In this document: piece by piece, positions 1 to 10,099 of the stretch
Numbering within the stretch: the stretch's first letter is position 1
Layout: every line of letters starts with the position of its first letter
Assembly (NCBI RefSeq): GCF_007655135.1
Contig: NC_045131.1
Location: 9,904,001 to 9,968,000, forward strand
From: Punica granatum
Taxonomy: Eukaryota > Streptophyta > Magnoliopsida > Myrtales > Lythraceae
Direction: 5' to 3'
DNA length: 64,000 nt
Notes under the pieces: model-generated
The model's database searches: none
What the model was told of the DNA's origin: nothing
The model's input: the letters and a program-made list of their open reading frames with translations, nothing else
Position numbers and translations under genes: made by a program

Positions 1-195
1 TTGAATGTAATACGTATGTAATTGATTAAATTTTATGTAAAATTAGGGGATCCATAAAAGAATCTAAAAAGACTCACGGAGTAATTAAGATGTCATAAAT
101 ATCTATTACCTTATATTTAGATTTCATGTTGGGCGATTCTGTGAGAGATATTAATGGAAAATCAAAAGTTTGTGAAAGTGTGAGTATATTACACT

Positions 196-806
196 AGGGG
201 TGTGCACGGGTACCGGGTATACCTGGAACCTGTCGGAACCTACCCGTTAGGGTAGTGTCCAGGTAGCTCGTATTGAAAATAGGGTAGGTTCCGGGTATTA
301 AAATTAGAAAACCGGTGAAAATCGGTTCCAATTCCGGTTCCTACCTACAGAGTACTCGGTGAAAATCGGTTCCGGTTTCGGTTCCTACCTACAAGGTACC
401 CGGAACCGGTTATTTATTTTAAAAAAAGGGGAAAGAGTAAAGTTACTGTCTCTTTTAATAAATCAGAACAGAAACACTTTGTTGTGTGAGATCGTATTAT
501 GGATGTTTAATTTTGTCGATGGATTAATGAGACATTATTTTTTTTATCATTGTGGATTAATCTAAATTTTGTTGATATTCTATTTTGCTCGATTACTGAT
601 TATGTATGTGACATTTTCGATTTTATTCAGCGAGAGAAAAAAATTTACAGGCTCTAACAGAGTACCCGGAACCTGTGGTATAATACAAGTTCCGGTTCCA
701 TGATTCAACATGGTAGGGTTCGGTTCTAAAATCTTGGAACCTGTCCCTTACAGCGTAGGATCCAAGTATCGTGAAAAATACAGGGTACCCGGAACCGATC
801 ACCCCT
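196..806. mobile_element. Nonautonomous TIR DNA transposon, Mutator-like size class, with 10-bp target duplication
   Basis: The 611-bp element starts AGGGGTGTGCACGGGTACC and ends with the inverted counterpart GGTTCCGATCACCCCT-type sequence. It is flanked by the identical 10-mer ATATTACACT at 186-195 and 807-816. The inside is made of degenerate repeats of GGTTCC/GGAACC and GGGTACC, including an imperfect direct repeat of about 50 bp around 311-400. No transposase is encoded. A 9-11 bp target duplication is typical of Mutator-like elements, while the short terminal motif would also fit hAT. The family assignment is inference; the boundaries are read directly. Confidence 0.7.
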
Positions 807-1158
807 ATATTACACTATGACTAGTGCACACATTTGTATTTTATATTTTCACTAATATTTAAAAAATAAAATTCATACAAATTAATGGGATTAGAACTAA
901 AATTGAAGAATCGTGGGAATATAAGAAGCTGTGCAACTTGAAATACTTGCAATGATTGTTCATGTGAAAACATAAAAATTTCCGACCCTTGCAAGAAGTT
1001 GAAATGAAGCATTATCCCAGCAGAGTAGAAGTAGATTATCTGGTAAAAAATTTTCAATTTGCTACTAAACAACATCAAGAGAATGTGAAGAAGGAGAAGT
1101 AGTGAAGACAAAAATGTTTCCTTCTCTAGTTTAGCGAATTTGTAATCTGTAATCAATG

Positions 1159-1187
<29 letters not shown>
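1159..1187. repeat. (AT)n microsatellite
   Basis: An uninterrupted run of alternating AT of about 28 bp in intergenic DNA. The rest of 817-1917 is A/T-rich and I see no gene in it. Confidence 0.9.
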
Positions 1188-1189
<2 letters not shown>

Positions 1190-1917
1190 AAAGTAGAATT
1201 AGTACCTTATTATGCGGGTCTTATAATTTATTTAATTTTATTTTTATCATTTTAGAAACTTAAAACATTAATAAATCTCCAATAGCAAGCTTATCTATGA
1301 GAGTTGTTATTTGAATATTAAGTGTAATGTCTATTATAATATATAAAACATGACAACCGCTGATGAGGCATCGTCTTTTGAAAATTCTTAGTTTGTGGTT
1401 AATCACCTTTTGAATCACTCAAAGAATTTAATTCTTCAAATGAGATTCGAGTACTTGTTTATTTTTATCCCCTCTTCCTAATGGTTAAATGAGTTTAATC
1501 ATATTTTTCAATTGGACTAAAATCAACGACTTATCTCTGTTTAGTCCAAGTTATTTGTACATATTAAAATGCTTTCTTGAAAAATAAAAAGAATATTACT
1601 TGAGAACTTGAAAAGACATCTCGAAATATATAAAGTTCTTTGTACAGTTTAATTGTTTTCATGATAAATTGCCTATAGATAGAGTTATTCTTCACAAACT
1701 AATTATATAAAATTAACTTTGTCAACCAAGAACCAACTCTATTTGTACTAAAATTTCCCTATCCTTCCCGGCCCCAATTCACTTGCCTTTCCCCCTCCAA
1801 GTATGAATACAAATTTGTGTGTTTATATGTGTATATATATATATATACATATATAATGTATAATGTTTATGCATTTTTCTTAAATTATTGATATTCTTAT
1901 AATTTTTTAGAATAATT

Positions 1918-1945
1918 CCCGTGCCACGCACGGGTTAACACCTAG
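1918..1945 (+). mobile_element. Helitron 3' terminus
   Basis: A perfect 7-bp stem with a 3-nt loop (CCCGTGC / CAC / GCACGGG, 1918-1934) is followed eight nucleotides later by CTAG (1942-1945) and then T. A GC-rich hairpin just upstream of CTRR, with insertion before T, is the defining 3' end of plant Helitrons. I could not find the matching TC 5' end upstream, so the element may be truncated or its start may lie in the A/T-rich DNA at 817-1900. Confidence 0.75.
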
Positions 1946-2308
1946 TTCATTACAAGTTTTCATAAGTATCTTTAAATTTCTAGAAATTACAAACCTATAA
2001 ATATTATTGTATTATAATCATTGATCAAGAGAAATTAATTTTGAAAAATTTTATTGTGTATATCTATTTATGCATTATGATATTTATTGGAAAAAAAATA
2101 AAGCAATATTTTATGTGATAATTGCTTTGGTTATTCAAACATATCTGATTTTCAACTGAAAATACTATATATACATTTGAAATTATGAGGTGAAAGAATT
2201 AAAAGTAATTGTACGGTGTTATATTTTTCGCACTTTATTTTAAGACCTTAAATAAGCATACAATTTTTAATAAAATTATTGAAATATGAATTTATCAAAA
2301 ACACAAAT

Positions 2309-2383
2309 GCTTCAATTATAATATTCATCTTTTAAAAATATTGTAGTAGGCTTCAATTATAATATTCATCTTTTAAAAATATT
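2309..2383. repeat. Short tandem duplication (about 34 bp x 2)
   Basis: The stretch beginning TTCAATTATAATATTCATC is present at 2309-2342 and again at 2350-2383, separated by a few bases. It is A/T-rich and noncoding. Confidence 0.8.
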
Positions 2384-2450
2384 TTATTAGGCCAACTATC
2401 ATCATATAATAAGTCCATCGTAGATATTCACATAACTCATTTATACTACG

Positions 2451-2772
2451 CATGCGAAGGGACAATTCACCATAAGCCGAGGAATTGCTCAAAAATCCTA
2501 TATGAAAGGCTCTTATTGATTGAATGGAAGTTTCTCATTGTATGATACCAGGGAGTTTAAGTGAATGACCTATATATAGATTGACGCCATGAATAATGAC
2601 GAAGGGACAATTCACCATAAGCATGCGAAGGGACAATTCACCATAAGACAAGGAATTGCTCAAAAATCATATGTGGAAGGCTCTTATTAATCGAATGGAA
2701 GTCTCTCATTGTATGATGCCAGAGAGTTTAAATTGATAATCTATATATAGATTGATACCATGAATATTGACG
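2451..2772. repeat. Tandem duplication of about 170 bp
   Basis: A unit starting GCATGCGAAGGGACAATTCACC at 2451 recurs at 2621 with scattered substitutions. It includes the phrases 'ggaattgctcaaaaatc', 'ctctcattgtatgat' and 'ctatatatagattga'. A third partial copy of the first 20 bases sits at the junction near 2601. Apart from this, 1946-3498 is A/T-rich with no gene that I can support. Confidence 0.85.
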
Positions 2773-3369
2773 ATATTATGAATATATTAAACAAAAAAAG
2801 AAAAGAAAAAGAACTTCAAGAACACGCCCTCGCAAGTGTATTTAAAACTGAAGAACTCCAATAGTGGTAATATTTGCCAGAGTCGGATCAGTCACAATTT
2901 GTGTGTGGTGCTTCCGTTATTTATAATGTATGGCACAAAATATAATATAGATAACAAATCATATCTATAAAGAAAATATGATTTGATTTTTTTTTAAAAG
3001 CAAATGTATATGACATATCATACCTATAAAAATATGATTTAATTTAATTTTTGAAAAGCAAATGACATGATTTTTTTAATCTCGATCTTTTCAAAAAATA
3101 TTTATAATTTTAAAAAATTTTAAAAAAATCAATCCATAAATATATATCAATATGTTTTAAAATTTTGTAAAAGTTTAAAAAATCCGAGAAAATAACGTTT
3201 GGTTTCCAAAAATCTATATTTATTTTTTAAAATATTTACAACTTGAAAAAAATATTCTTTAAAAGGAAGCTAAAAAATCGAGAAAATAAAGAACGGTCCC
3301 ATAAATCTATATCCATATACTTCTAAAAATTCAAAAATTTGTTTTGTAAAACTAAAAAAATCGAGAAAT

Positions 3370-3442
3370 TTTCATTTGGAAACAGAGCATTCTGAGACCA
3401 TCTGGGCCCACCATGCTCCTGCTTTCATATATATACTAGGCG
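3370..3442 (-). mobile_element. Helitron-like 5' end (minus orientation)
   Basis: Read on the minus strand this gives TATATATGAAAGCAGGAGC, then GGTGGGCCCAGATGG and TCAGAATGC. It resembles the 5' ends seen at 5270-5323 (minus) and 54277 (plus): TATATGAAAG, then a GGTG-GGCC or GTGAGCC motif, then CAGATAGTCTCAGAACGC. This suggests a shared Helitron family. The start base is approximate and no paired 3' end was found. Confidence 0.4.
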
Positions 3443-3498
3443 ACAGGCCTAGTGAAGAAATTTGTCATTGTAAATAAAATAAAAGAAGATTCAATAAT

Positions 3499-4022
3499 TG
3501 TAACAACCCGACCCAATCTACGGGACTAGACTAGTAACTTGCCAAGGAACCCAACCACTGACCCAAAATGCTTAAGCTCAGCTTGCTAGTAATCTCATAG
3601 TTTGATTCTTATTAACCACTCACTAACTCCTTCTCCCATCGATGTGGGATTAGGGGTATTACAATATCCCCCACTCAAAGGCTTGACGTCCCCGTCAAGC
3701 TAGATCTAAACCCAAGACACTTCACCAAGCAGATAGGATTCTAGAGGTGGCTCTTGCGGTTCAAGAGATGGCTCCCACACAGTCCGTCGGGTGTAACACT
3801 TTGTCCGCATAGCACTTACTTTCTACACTTTTGGCTGGTGCACTACTCTGATACCAGTATAACGACCCGACCCAATCTATGGACTGGCCTAGCAACTTGC
3901 CAAGGAGCCCAACCACTGGCCTAAAATGCCTAAACCCAAGTTGCTAGTAATTCCATAGTTTGGTTCTTATTAACCACTCACTAACTCCTCCTCCCATCAT
4001 TGTGGGATTGGGGGGTGTTACA
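3499..4022 (-). mobile_element. Complete TRIM (miniature LTR retrotransposon)
   Basis: Two 165-bp LTRs (3499-3663 and 3858-4022) match closely and equally in length. The first runs TGTAACAACC...TATTACA, and the second begins TATAACGACC with the TG mutated to TA. The internal part is only 194 bp. On the minus strand CTGGTATCAGAG abuts the LTR at 3846-3857, which is the usual plant primer-binding site complementary to initiator tRNA-Met. A polypurine tract GAGTGGGGGAT sits at the other inner edge. The whole is flanked by the identical 5-mer ATAAT (3494-3498 and 4023-4027). Size, absence of coding sequence and PBS identify a TRIM in minus orientation. Confidence 0.9.
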
Positions 4023-4319
4023 ATAATCTTTGAGATTTTTTTCATCTTTGGTGATCATTTTTATTCATTATTGGATACTTCTCACATATTGTTTTTAAAT
4101 TTTCTTTAAAATTATTATAAAAAAAAATTTAAAAATTTTAATACGAAATTGTAGAATAATTTGAAAGGTCATATCAAGTATATAGCTTGGAACTGACACC
4201 TTCTTTCATTATATAGATGCTGTAATATATTAATGAACTATGACATGTTATTACAATATTATGCCAAGTGTTCTACATTGATTGGTTAGTATATGAATAG
4301 TCATTTAATGTAATGTCTC

Positions 4320-4386
4320 CTTCATCCCACGTGGCACGATTTGGCGTTTCGCCTTAGCTTTTAATATTTATATAGACATAGATAGA
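4320..4386 (-). mobile_element. Possible Helitron 5' end (minus orientation)
   Basis: On the minus strand, after CTAG, the sequence reads TCTATCTATGTCTATATAAA, then TATTAAAAGCTAAGGCG. This is the TC-T-A-rich opening common in plant Helitrons. It lies in an A/T-rich gene-free stretch. No 3' end is assigned. Confidence 0.35.
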
Positions 4387-5117
4387 CTAGTCGGGAAGCC
4401 CATGTATTATACATGATAGAACATTTAACTATGTGTGATTTTTTCACACAGTTGTATAAATTGAGTTAATCTATCCAAAAATAAAAATAAAAAATTAAGA
4501 ACACAGTTTTATTTGGTTGCATTCCCTGTAGATGATATAATAATAAATAAGAAATCTTTTACCTCTACATTTAGAGGAATCGTATCCATACCGATTAATT
4601 CATTGCTCTTTGTGCTCATAACGTCTCATGATTTAATTACTATAACTTTTATTTTCCAAGAATCTTTTTCAAAAAGACATTCTGAAAAATAAAAATTACA
4701 AATTAATACATATTTTAAAAATTTGTAAATAAAGCAAAAAGCATATTAAAAGAAACAAAGATACAGACTAATACATGTGTTATAAAAAAGACAAAAAATT
4801 GAAGAAATCACATCCCTAAGACAAAATCTCATAAAACCAAACTGGAAAAGAAAAATATGAGAGAAAAAGGCAAAAATTAAGGGAAAAAAAGGTCATAGAA
4901 TGAAAATTTTTCATAAGAATGAAAGAAAAAAAAATCCAAAGCATATCATGCTCCATATATAGGACAGAGAATAAAATTTAATGAATTTCTTTTCATAAGA
5001 ACATAGGTAGACATATAAAAAAAGATTAAGAAAAAAAGTTGAGATTGGTTTATCGCGGTTTTTATATTTTTGAGATCAAGAATTTGAAGTGAAAAAAAAA
5101 AAAAGTTATAACAACAA

Positions 5118-5157
5118 CAATAATAATAATAATAATGATAATAATAATAATAATAAT
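5118..5157. repeat. (AAT/AAC)n microsatellite
   Basis: A trinucleotide run of AAC then AAT with one interruption. The surrounding 4387-5747 is A/T-rich and contains no gene that I can support. Confidence 0.85.
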
Positions 5158-5269
5158 TGAAATCATTAAAGATAAAGATATTTTAGAAATGTCATAGATA
5201 AAGATATTTGTAATTTATAATACTTCATTAAAATTATAAAAATACTAAAAAATTCGAGAAAATTTCATT

Positions 5270-5323
5270 CATATATCGAGAGGCCATCTAGCCGGGCCCA
5301 CCTTGTTCTTGCTTTCATATAGA
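5270..5323 (-). mobile_element. Helitron-like 5' end (minus orientation)
   Basis: The minus strand reads A|TCTATATGAAAGCAAGAAC, then AAGGTGGGCCCGGC and TAGATGGCC. It closely resembles the minus-strand motif at 3370-3442 and the plus-strand start at 54277. The insertion point between A and T is consistent with Helitrons. No 3' end is assigned. Confidence 0.4.
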
Positions 5324-5747
5324 TATGGATGCATTTATCGGAGGAAAAGAGAATTGCAGTTGGTTGTATAGTACTCCGCGCTATCTCGAGTAGTTTTCCA
5401 TAGTAATTTAGAACTCGCATGTAGCACTATAGCAGTTATAGCCACCACTTGTTTGGGCTTTTTTCACAATAACAGGTAAGTTGTTCAATGCCATTTAGAA
5501 GCATTAGTCCTGGTAAAGCTTATTCAGATTATGTGTACTTCTGTAGTTCGTGAATCTTTCCATATCGCTATAAGCATATAAAATAAAACAGCAGAACTCA
5601 TACTTAACAATCAATAGACAAATATAAATTTGTTATCTTCTAAATTCGGGTATACGAACCAGCAGGGGATAGAGAAGCTGCTGTTTTATTGTAAATCAAA
5701 TTCGGTTATGAATGTCTTCGAAACAATGATTCTGTTGGAGAAAGATA

Positions 5748-6419
5748 CTAATTGTTGTCCCACCAAAACTGCGCTTGAAGCTTGTCCACTACCTTCTTGT
5801 CCACTTGGAAGGCTTTGGTCAGAACATTATAGTTGATAGGAGGGTTTGACCCAAACAATGAGTTTGCGATCGTTATAACTCCAGGATTTTGACTGCTCAA
5901 GCCTGCGAATGCCACAGCGTTGGTGTTCCCGACATTGAGTTGGAAGTGGATCAGCCCTTCAGGGAACACAAACACATCTCCCTTCTTGAGGTACTTGGTG
6001 AAGAGCTTGTTCCCAAGCTGGTTTGAAGTAACGAACCCGACATATAACTCTCCCTCCACGATCACCAGAATCTCAGTGGCACGAGGGTGAGTGTGGGGTG
6101 GGTTCAGGCCATAAGGAGCATAGTCGATGCGAGCAAGAGATATTCCTAATGTATTGAGCCCCGGGATCTGGTCCACATTCACGGTTGTGACCTTTGACCC
6201 GAGCGGATTCGATGTATTTCCAGGCTTCTGGAGGCCCGAGTAGAAGAAATCTTCTGCTGTGGCAAGGTTCGGGTCCCTGCAGAACTTTCCGTTCACAAAC
6301 ACAGCAGATTTTGGGTCTTTGATTGCTACACAGATGTCCTGAAGTGGGCTTGGGTCGGATGCGAAGCAAAGAGAGGAAGCAAAAGCCAGGAGGGAGAATA
6401 TCAGAACGAGCTTCATCAT
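5748..6419 (-). CDS. Germin-like protein, intronless (lineage A)
   Basis: This is a secreted cupin of 223 aa, the usual GLP length, encoded without an intron. Residues 1-20 form a signal peptide ([20 protein letters not shown]). Two cysteines (DICVAI and NGKFC) would form the conserved disulfide. An NTS glycosylation site follows (GNTSNP). The first cupin box is [20 protein letters not shown], with the two His and one Glu metal ligands; the second is [11 protein letters not shown] with the third His. Germins and GLPs are cell-wall manganese proteins with oxalate oxidase or superoxide dismutase activity in some members; which applies here cannot be read from sequence. The start is the first of two adjacent ATGs, with a TATA box about 80 bp upstream. 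The related B genes have an intron after 'EPKDA/EPKNA', and this gene reads straight through that site. Confidence 0.95.
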   Translation of the reverse strand: MMKLVLIFSLLAFASSLCFASDPSPLQDICVAIKDPKSAVFVNGKFCRDPNLATAEDFFYSGLQKPGNTSNPLGSKVTTVNVDQIPGLNTLGISLARIDYAPYGLNPPHTHPRATEILVIVEGELYVGFVTSNQLGNKLFTKYLKKGDVFVFPEGLIHFQLNVGNTNAVAFAGLSSQNPGVITIANSLFGSNPPINYNVLTKAFQVDKKVVDKLQAQFWWDNN

Positions 6420-6500
6420 TGTTGATGGCGAACTATAACTTGGATTCTTCGAGTTGTTATTTGCTTGTTTGAGGAGTGAGATCTTTGTGAGAAGAAGAGA

Positions 6501-6510
6501 TCTATTTATA
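6501..6510 (-). promoter_or_regulatory. TATA box of the 5748-6419 GLP gene
   Basis: The minus strand reads TATAAATAGA, 82-91 bases upstream of the ATG. The lineage-A pseudogene at 13131-13661 keeps a similar box near 13744-13754. Confidence 0.7.
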
Positions 6511-6519
6511 GATAACAGT

Positions 6520-8328
6520 CATTGACTTTTTCCAAGTAATTAAATTAAATGTTAGCAGGTGGAAGTTGCTGAGTCTTCATTAGGTAAATTATATGTTTTT
6601 CTTTTCAAATTCAAAGGCAAATTCGTCCCTGACCAAATAAAGACATCTTCTAAGTTTATTTATTCTAATATATTCATCATCTGGCTATGTCAACTTTAGC
6701 TGGGAAGAGTTCTGTAACTCGGAGAAAATTGAATGGGACCGCTTCCACATTGGAGCAGAAGGCCTCAGACTGAGTAAGTCGATTAACTTTCGAAGAAGAA
6801 CATTTGTTCCATGGGTAGTTAGTTTCCTGCAAACCTGTTATTTACTTGGAAGACGAACTATACGCAAGCACGAATGAGATATCCTGATGGATCATGAGCC
6901 TATATCGGGATATCGTGGAACTACTGAGTGCCCAGATGTAATATTAATCTGACATTATCAATGAAGGCACTCGATTAGCAAATATCAAGTCAAAAAAGGA
7001 AGTTTCTCTTGCAAGTGGCAAAGCATGTTTAAAAATGGCCCATATTCTCGGCTTTGGTTCGACTTCTGCCAAAACAACGATAAAACGAGAACACATGGAA
7101 AAACGGGGCGTCCTTAGGTTTGTGTTTTCACTGCATCATTTGGGTTCACTTGGAACCTAGTCCGGACAACATGGATCATCCCTGCCCCTAGATGGCAGAA
7201 GACCCACTAGACAAACGGAACAACTGAATCATCAGGTCAGATCTATCATTTTCAGTTAAAACCTGCTTTCAGAAACTGAGCCAGACTGCATCTTCCCTTG
7301 CGGGAAAAGCCATAAACTAACCTGAAAATGAACCGAGGTGTTTAAGCGGGTTGATACTTCTGGATTTGATTTATTGGGCATGATAGCAGTTTTAAACTGG
7401 TTCTGCAAATCAAGCCAAAGTGAATTGCGTCCACCTTCCCTCACCCTACCATCTATTGATTTGTACAACAATAAGCATGTATTGACATCAGGGATCCTGC
7501 TGAGTGACAGAGGTCCCCTAGGCAATACCCTTCCAGAATCGGTGAATAATTCAAAGGCTTCTTGAAGGAAAACCTGACTATACTTACTAACAAGAAAGGC
7601 CTCTGATTTGAGAGTATTAGGAGTTTGGACCAAACTGAGGAGAAGCAACAACAGCTTCAAGAGTTTCACTGAGGCATTAGCAGATTTGTTATGTCGTTTC
7701 GTGTTTTGTTCTTGGGAAAAAACTTCATTTGAGTCCTCCAGAATGGTTAAGGCTCTGTAAATAAGGAGCTAACTTTAACGAAAAAAAGATATATTGAGAT
7801 ATAAGGGTTGATTAAATCTTCCGTCTATCCGAAAATTTAGTATGAGGTTGTGGTCAGTGTTTGAAACGCTTGTTTGTATCCCGAGAAATCGAGATAAAGA
7901 GTAGATTAAATCTACCCTATCACCAAATACTGATTCCCAATGTGGGGTTAAATATGTGCTTGCATCCCAAGAAAGGTTCAACTTAGCTAATCTTTTGGCC
8001 CTCTCCTGAATATTTCCCTTCATCTTGAAATGCACATTCATTTGAATGCCAATTAGAAGAAAAAAAAGCTCAGTTTCTCCAGAATTAGTGCTTAATTAGT
8101 TGTATTTAGAGGATGATTATTTTTGTCCTTTACAGTTTAACATATTGATTGACAAGCATGATAGGGAATTAACATGAGGGTAAGTAGAACTTCCAGATTT
8201 AGTTTATCAACGAATAGCACGATTTTAGCCCATTATGTTATAGGATCAGTACATGAAGCAGCAGAAGAAAAGAGACATTTTATTGCCAATCAATAAAATG
8301 AAGAAGAATGAGATTACCGGCAGTGGAT
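6520..8328. other. GLP intergenic region with lineage-A upstream flank
   Basis: 6620-6830 resembles 12270-12460 and in part 13850-14010, with phrases such as AGACATCTTCT, TGAATGGGACC and GAAGAACAT(A/T)TGTTC. It is therefore the duplicated upstream flank of lineage-A genes. 7250-7350 weakly resembles 17950-18060. Open reading frames of 75-137 codons here have no recognisable protein features. I see no gene. Confidence 0.6.
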
Positions 8329-8826
8329 TTAATTGTTATCCGACCAGAACAGAGCTTGGAGCTTGGAGCTTCTCACTACCTTCATATTCAAGGAAGGCTT
8401 TGGTCTGAACCTATAATCGATAGCTCTTTGATCCAAACACCGAGCCCATGATCGTTTTAACTCCGGGATTCTGACTGCTGAGGCCTGCAATGCCACTGCA
8501 TTAATCTTCCCATCACTGAATTGGAAGCGAATGATCCCTTGAGGAAACATGAACACGTCTCCCATCTCGAATTACTAAGTGGAGCGCTTGTTCTTGAGCT
8601 GGTTCGATGTCACTAACCCAAAATGACCACTAGAATCTTGGTCGCGCAAGGGATGAGTGGGTGTGGGGAATGTTTAAGCCACGGTCTTACCATGTTCACA
8701 GTCACTCATGGACTTTGAGCCAGGTGTGTTCGATGCATTCCTGGGGTTCTAGAGGCATAAGAAAAAGAAGACCAATTCTGAGGCGAGGTTCGGGGCCTTG
8801 CATAACTTTCCATTCACAAAAACTGC
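8329..8826 (-). pseudogene. Germin-like pseudogene, 5'-truncated (lineage A)
   Basis: The C-terminal third is recognisable: GDVFMFPQGIIRFQF keeps the second cupin box but with the metal-binding His changed to Arg (IRFQ for IHFQ). The end LQALFWSDNN matches the 5748 gene ([10 protein letters not shown]), so it belongs to lineage A. Upstream, remnants of FVNGKLC and of the first box can be followed to about 8826, in several frames and with stops. The signal-peptide part is missing. It is adjacent to and in the same direction as the 9168-10089 gene. Confidence 0.85.
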
Positions 8827-9167
8827 TCTGAGAGAGAAAACCAAGAGGAGCTAAAAACCCAGCTCCTCTTAGTTTGGTAATTATTCAAAACCTATCATAT
8901 TGGTCATTATTCTTTCTCGAGCAAAAAAAAAAAAAAAAAGAGTAACCTCTTGGACAACCTTTCTCATAAATTCGGATATGATTGCAGCATTTTATCATAC
9001 TTCGACATTCTTATTACTCTTAAATATCTTTACAACGGCACTTAACAGCAGGCAGCAGGAAAACACACCCAACAGCATAAGCTGACAAACTTTTACTAAA
9101 TTAGCTGGACAACATACAATGAGTCCTTTTTCACCAGATTATTATCGTCTCTTTCCAGCCAAGTCCC

Positions 9168-10089
9168 TCAGGCTGCATTCTTACTATTATAGTACCAGAA
9201 TTTCTTCTGAAGTACCTGCACCAAGTGCTCATCAAGCTGGAATGCTATTGCAAGAACCTCGGGATTAATAGGTGGGTTCGTGTTGAATAGTGCATTAGCA
9301 ATAGTAATGACCCCTGGGTTCTGACTGCTGAGGCCAGCTACTGCAACTGCTTTGGTCTTCCCAACGTTGAGTTGGAAGTGGATCATCCCCTTTGGGAAAA
9401 CATAGACATCTCCTGGGTTAAGTACTTTGGCGAAGAGACTGTTCTCAGGATTTGAGTTCACGAACCCCACATAGAGGGTGCCTTCCAGGACAACTAAGAT
9501 CTCACTCGCACGAGGATGAGTGTGGGGTGGGTTCAAGCCATTGATCGCGAAGTCGATTCGGGCCAATGAGATTCCCATAGTATTGAGCCCTGGGAGTTGG
9601 TCCACAGTCACTGCAGTGACTGCGGAGCCCACCTGGTTTGATGTGTTTCCAGGGATATTGAGCCCCGAGAAGAAGAAGTCGTTCGGGTTAGCCAGCTTTG
9701 GGCTCTTGCAGAACCTCCCATTCACAAACACTGCAATAGTACGCAAAGCCCTTGATTAAAATGACACATACCCTCGGGCTTCAGCCCGTAATTCACCCAA
9801 AAAAAGAAAAAAATGACGGATGCCCTCAAGAAACAAGAATAAGCTTTCATGTCTGCCCCCGGATAATACACATTTCGAAGTTCAAACCCTGTTATTTTCG
9901 TGCATTTGAAGAAATTAAAACAACAAAGTGAAAAAATTTTCTTACAACCAACCAGACCAAAGTACCTGCATCTTTTGGTTCGTTGATTGCAACACAGAAA
10001 TCCTGAAGAGGGTCCGGATCATATGCTGAGGCAGGGAAAAGTGCCAGTGCAAAGACAGCAATAGACAAGACAAAGCCAAGATTCTTCAT
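9168..10089 (-). CDS. Germin-like protein with one intron (lineage B)
   Basis: Two exons, 9966-10089 (124 nt) and 9168-9730 (563 nt), join to 228 aa. The donor is GATGCAG|GTACTTTGG and the acceptor TATTGCAG|TGTTTGTG, which restores [13 protein letters not shown]. Exon 1 encodes a signal peptide ([22 protein letters not shown]) and [12 protein letters not shown] with the first conserved Cys. Exon 2 has NGRFC, an NTS sequon, cupin box 1 ([20 protein letters not shown]) and box 2 ([11 protein letters not shown]) with all metal ligands. The protein would be an apoplastic manganese-binding cupin; its enzymatic activity is not predictable. A TATA box lies near 10171-10180. It is very similar to the 14195-14986 gene, and flanking DNA was duplicated with it. 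Confidence 0.94.
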
Positions 10090-10099
10090 CCTGGTCGAG

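Noticed and set aside
7256..8041. Minus-strand open frames of 137 and 88 codons between GLP copies
   Set aside because: No domain and no splice logic; one begins with a hydrophobic run that could be mistaken for a signal peptide, but the rest is low-information. Part of the region resembles 17.95-18.06 kb, so it is duplicated noncoding DNA.
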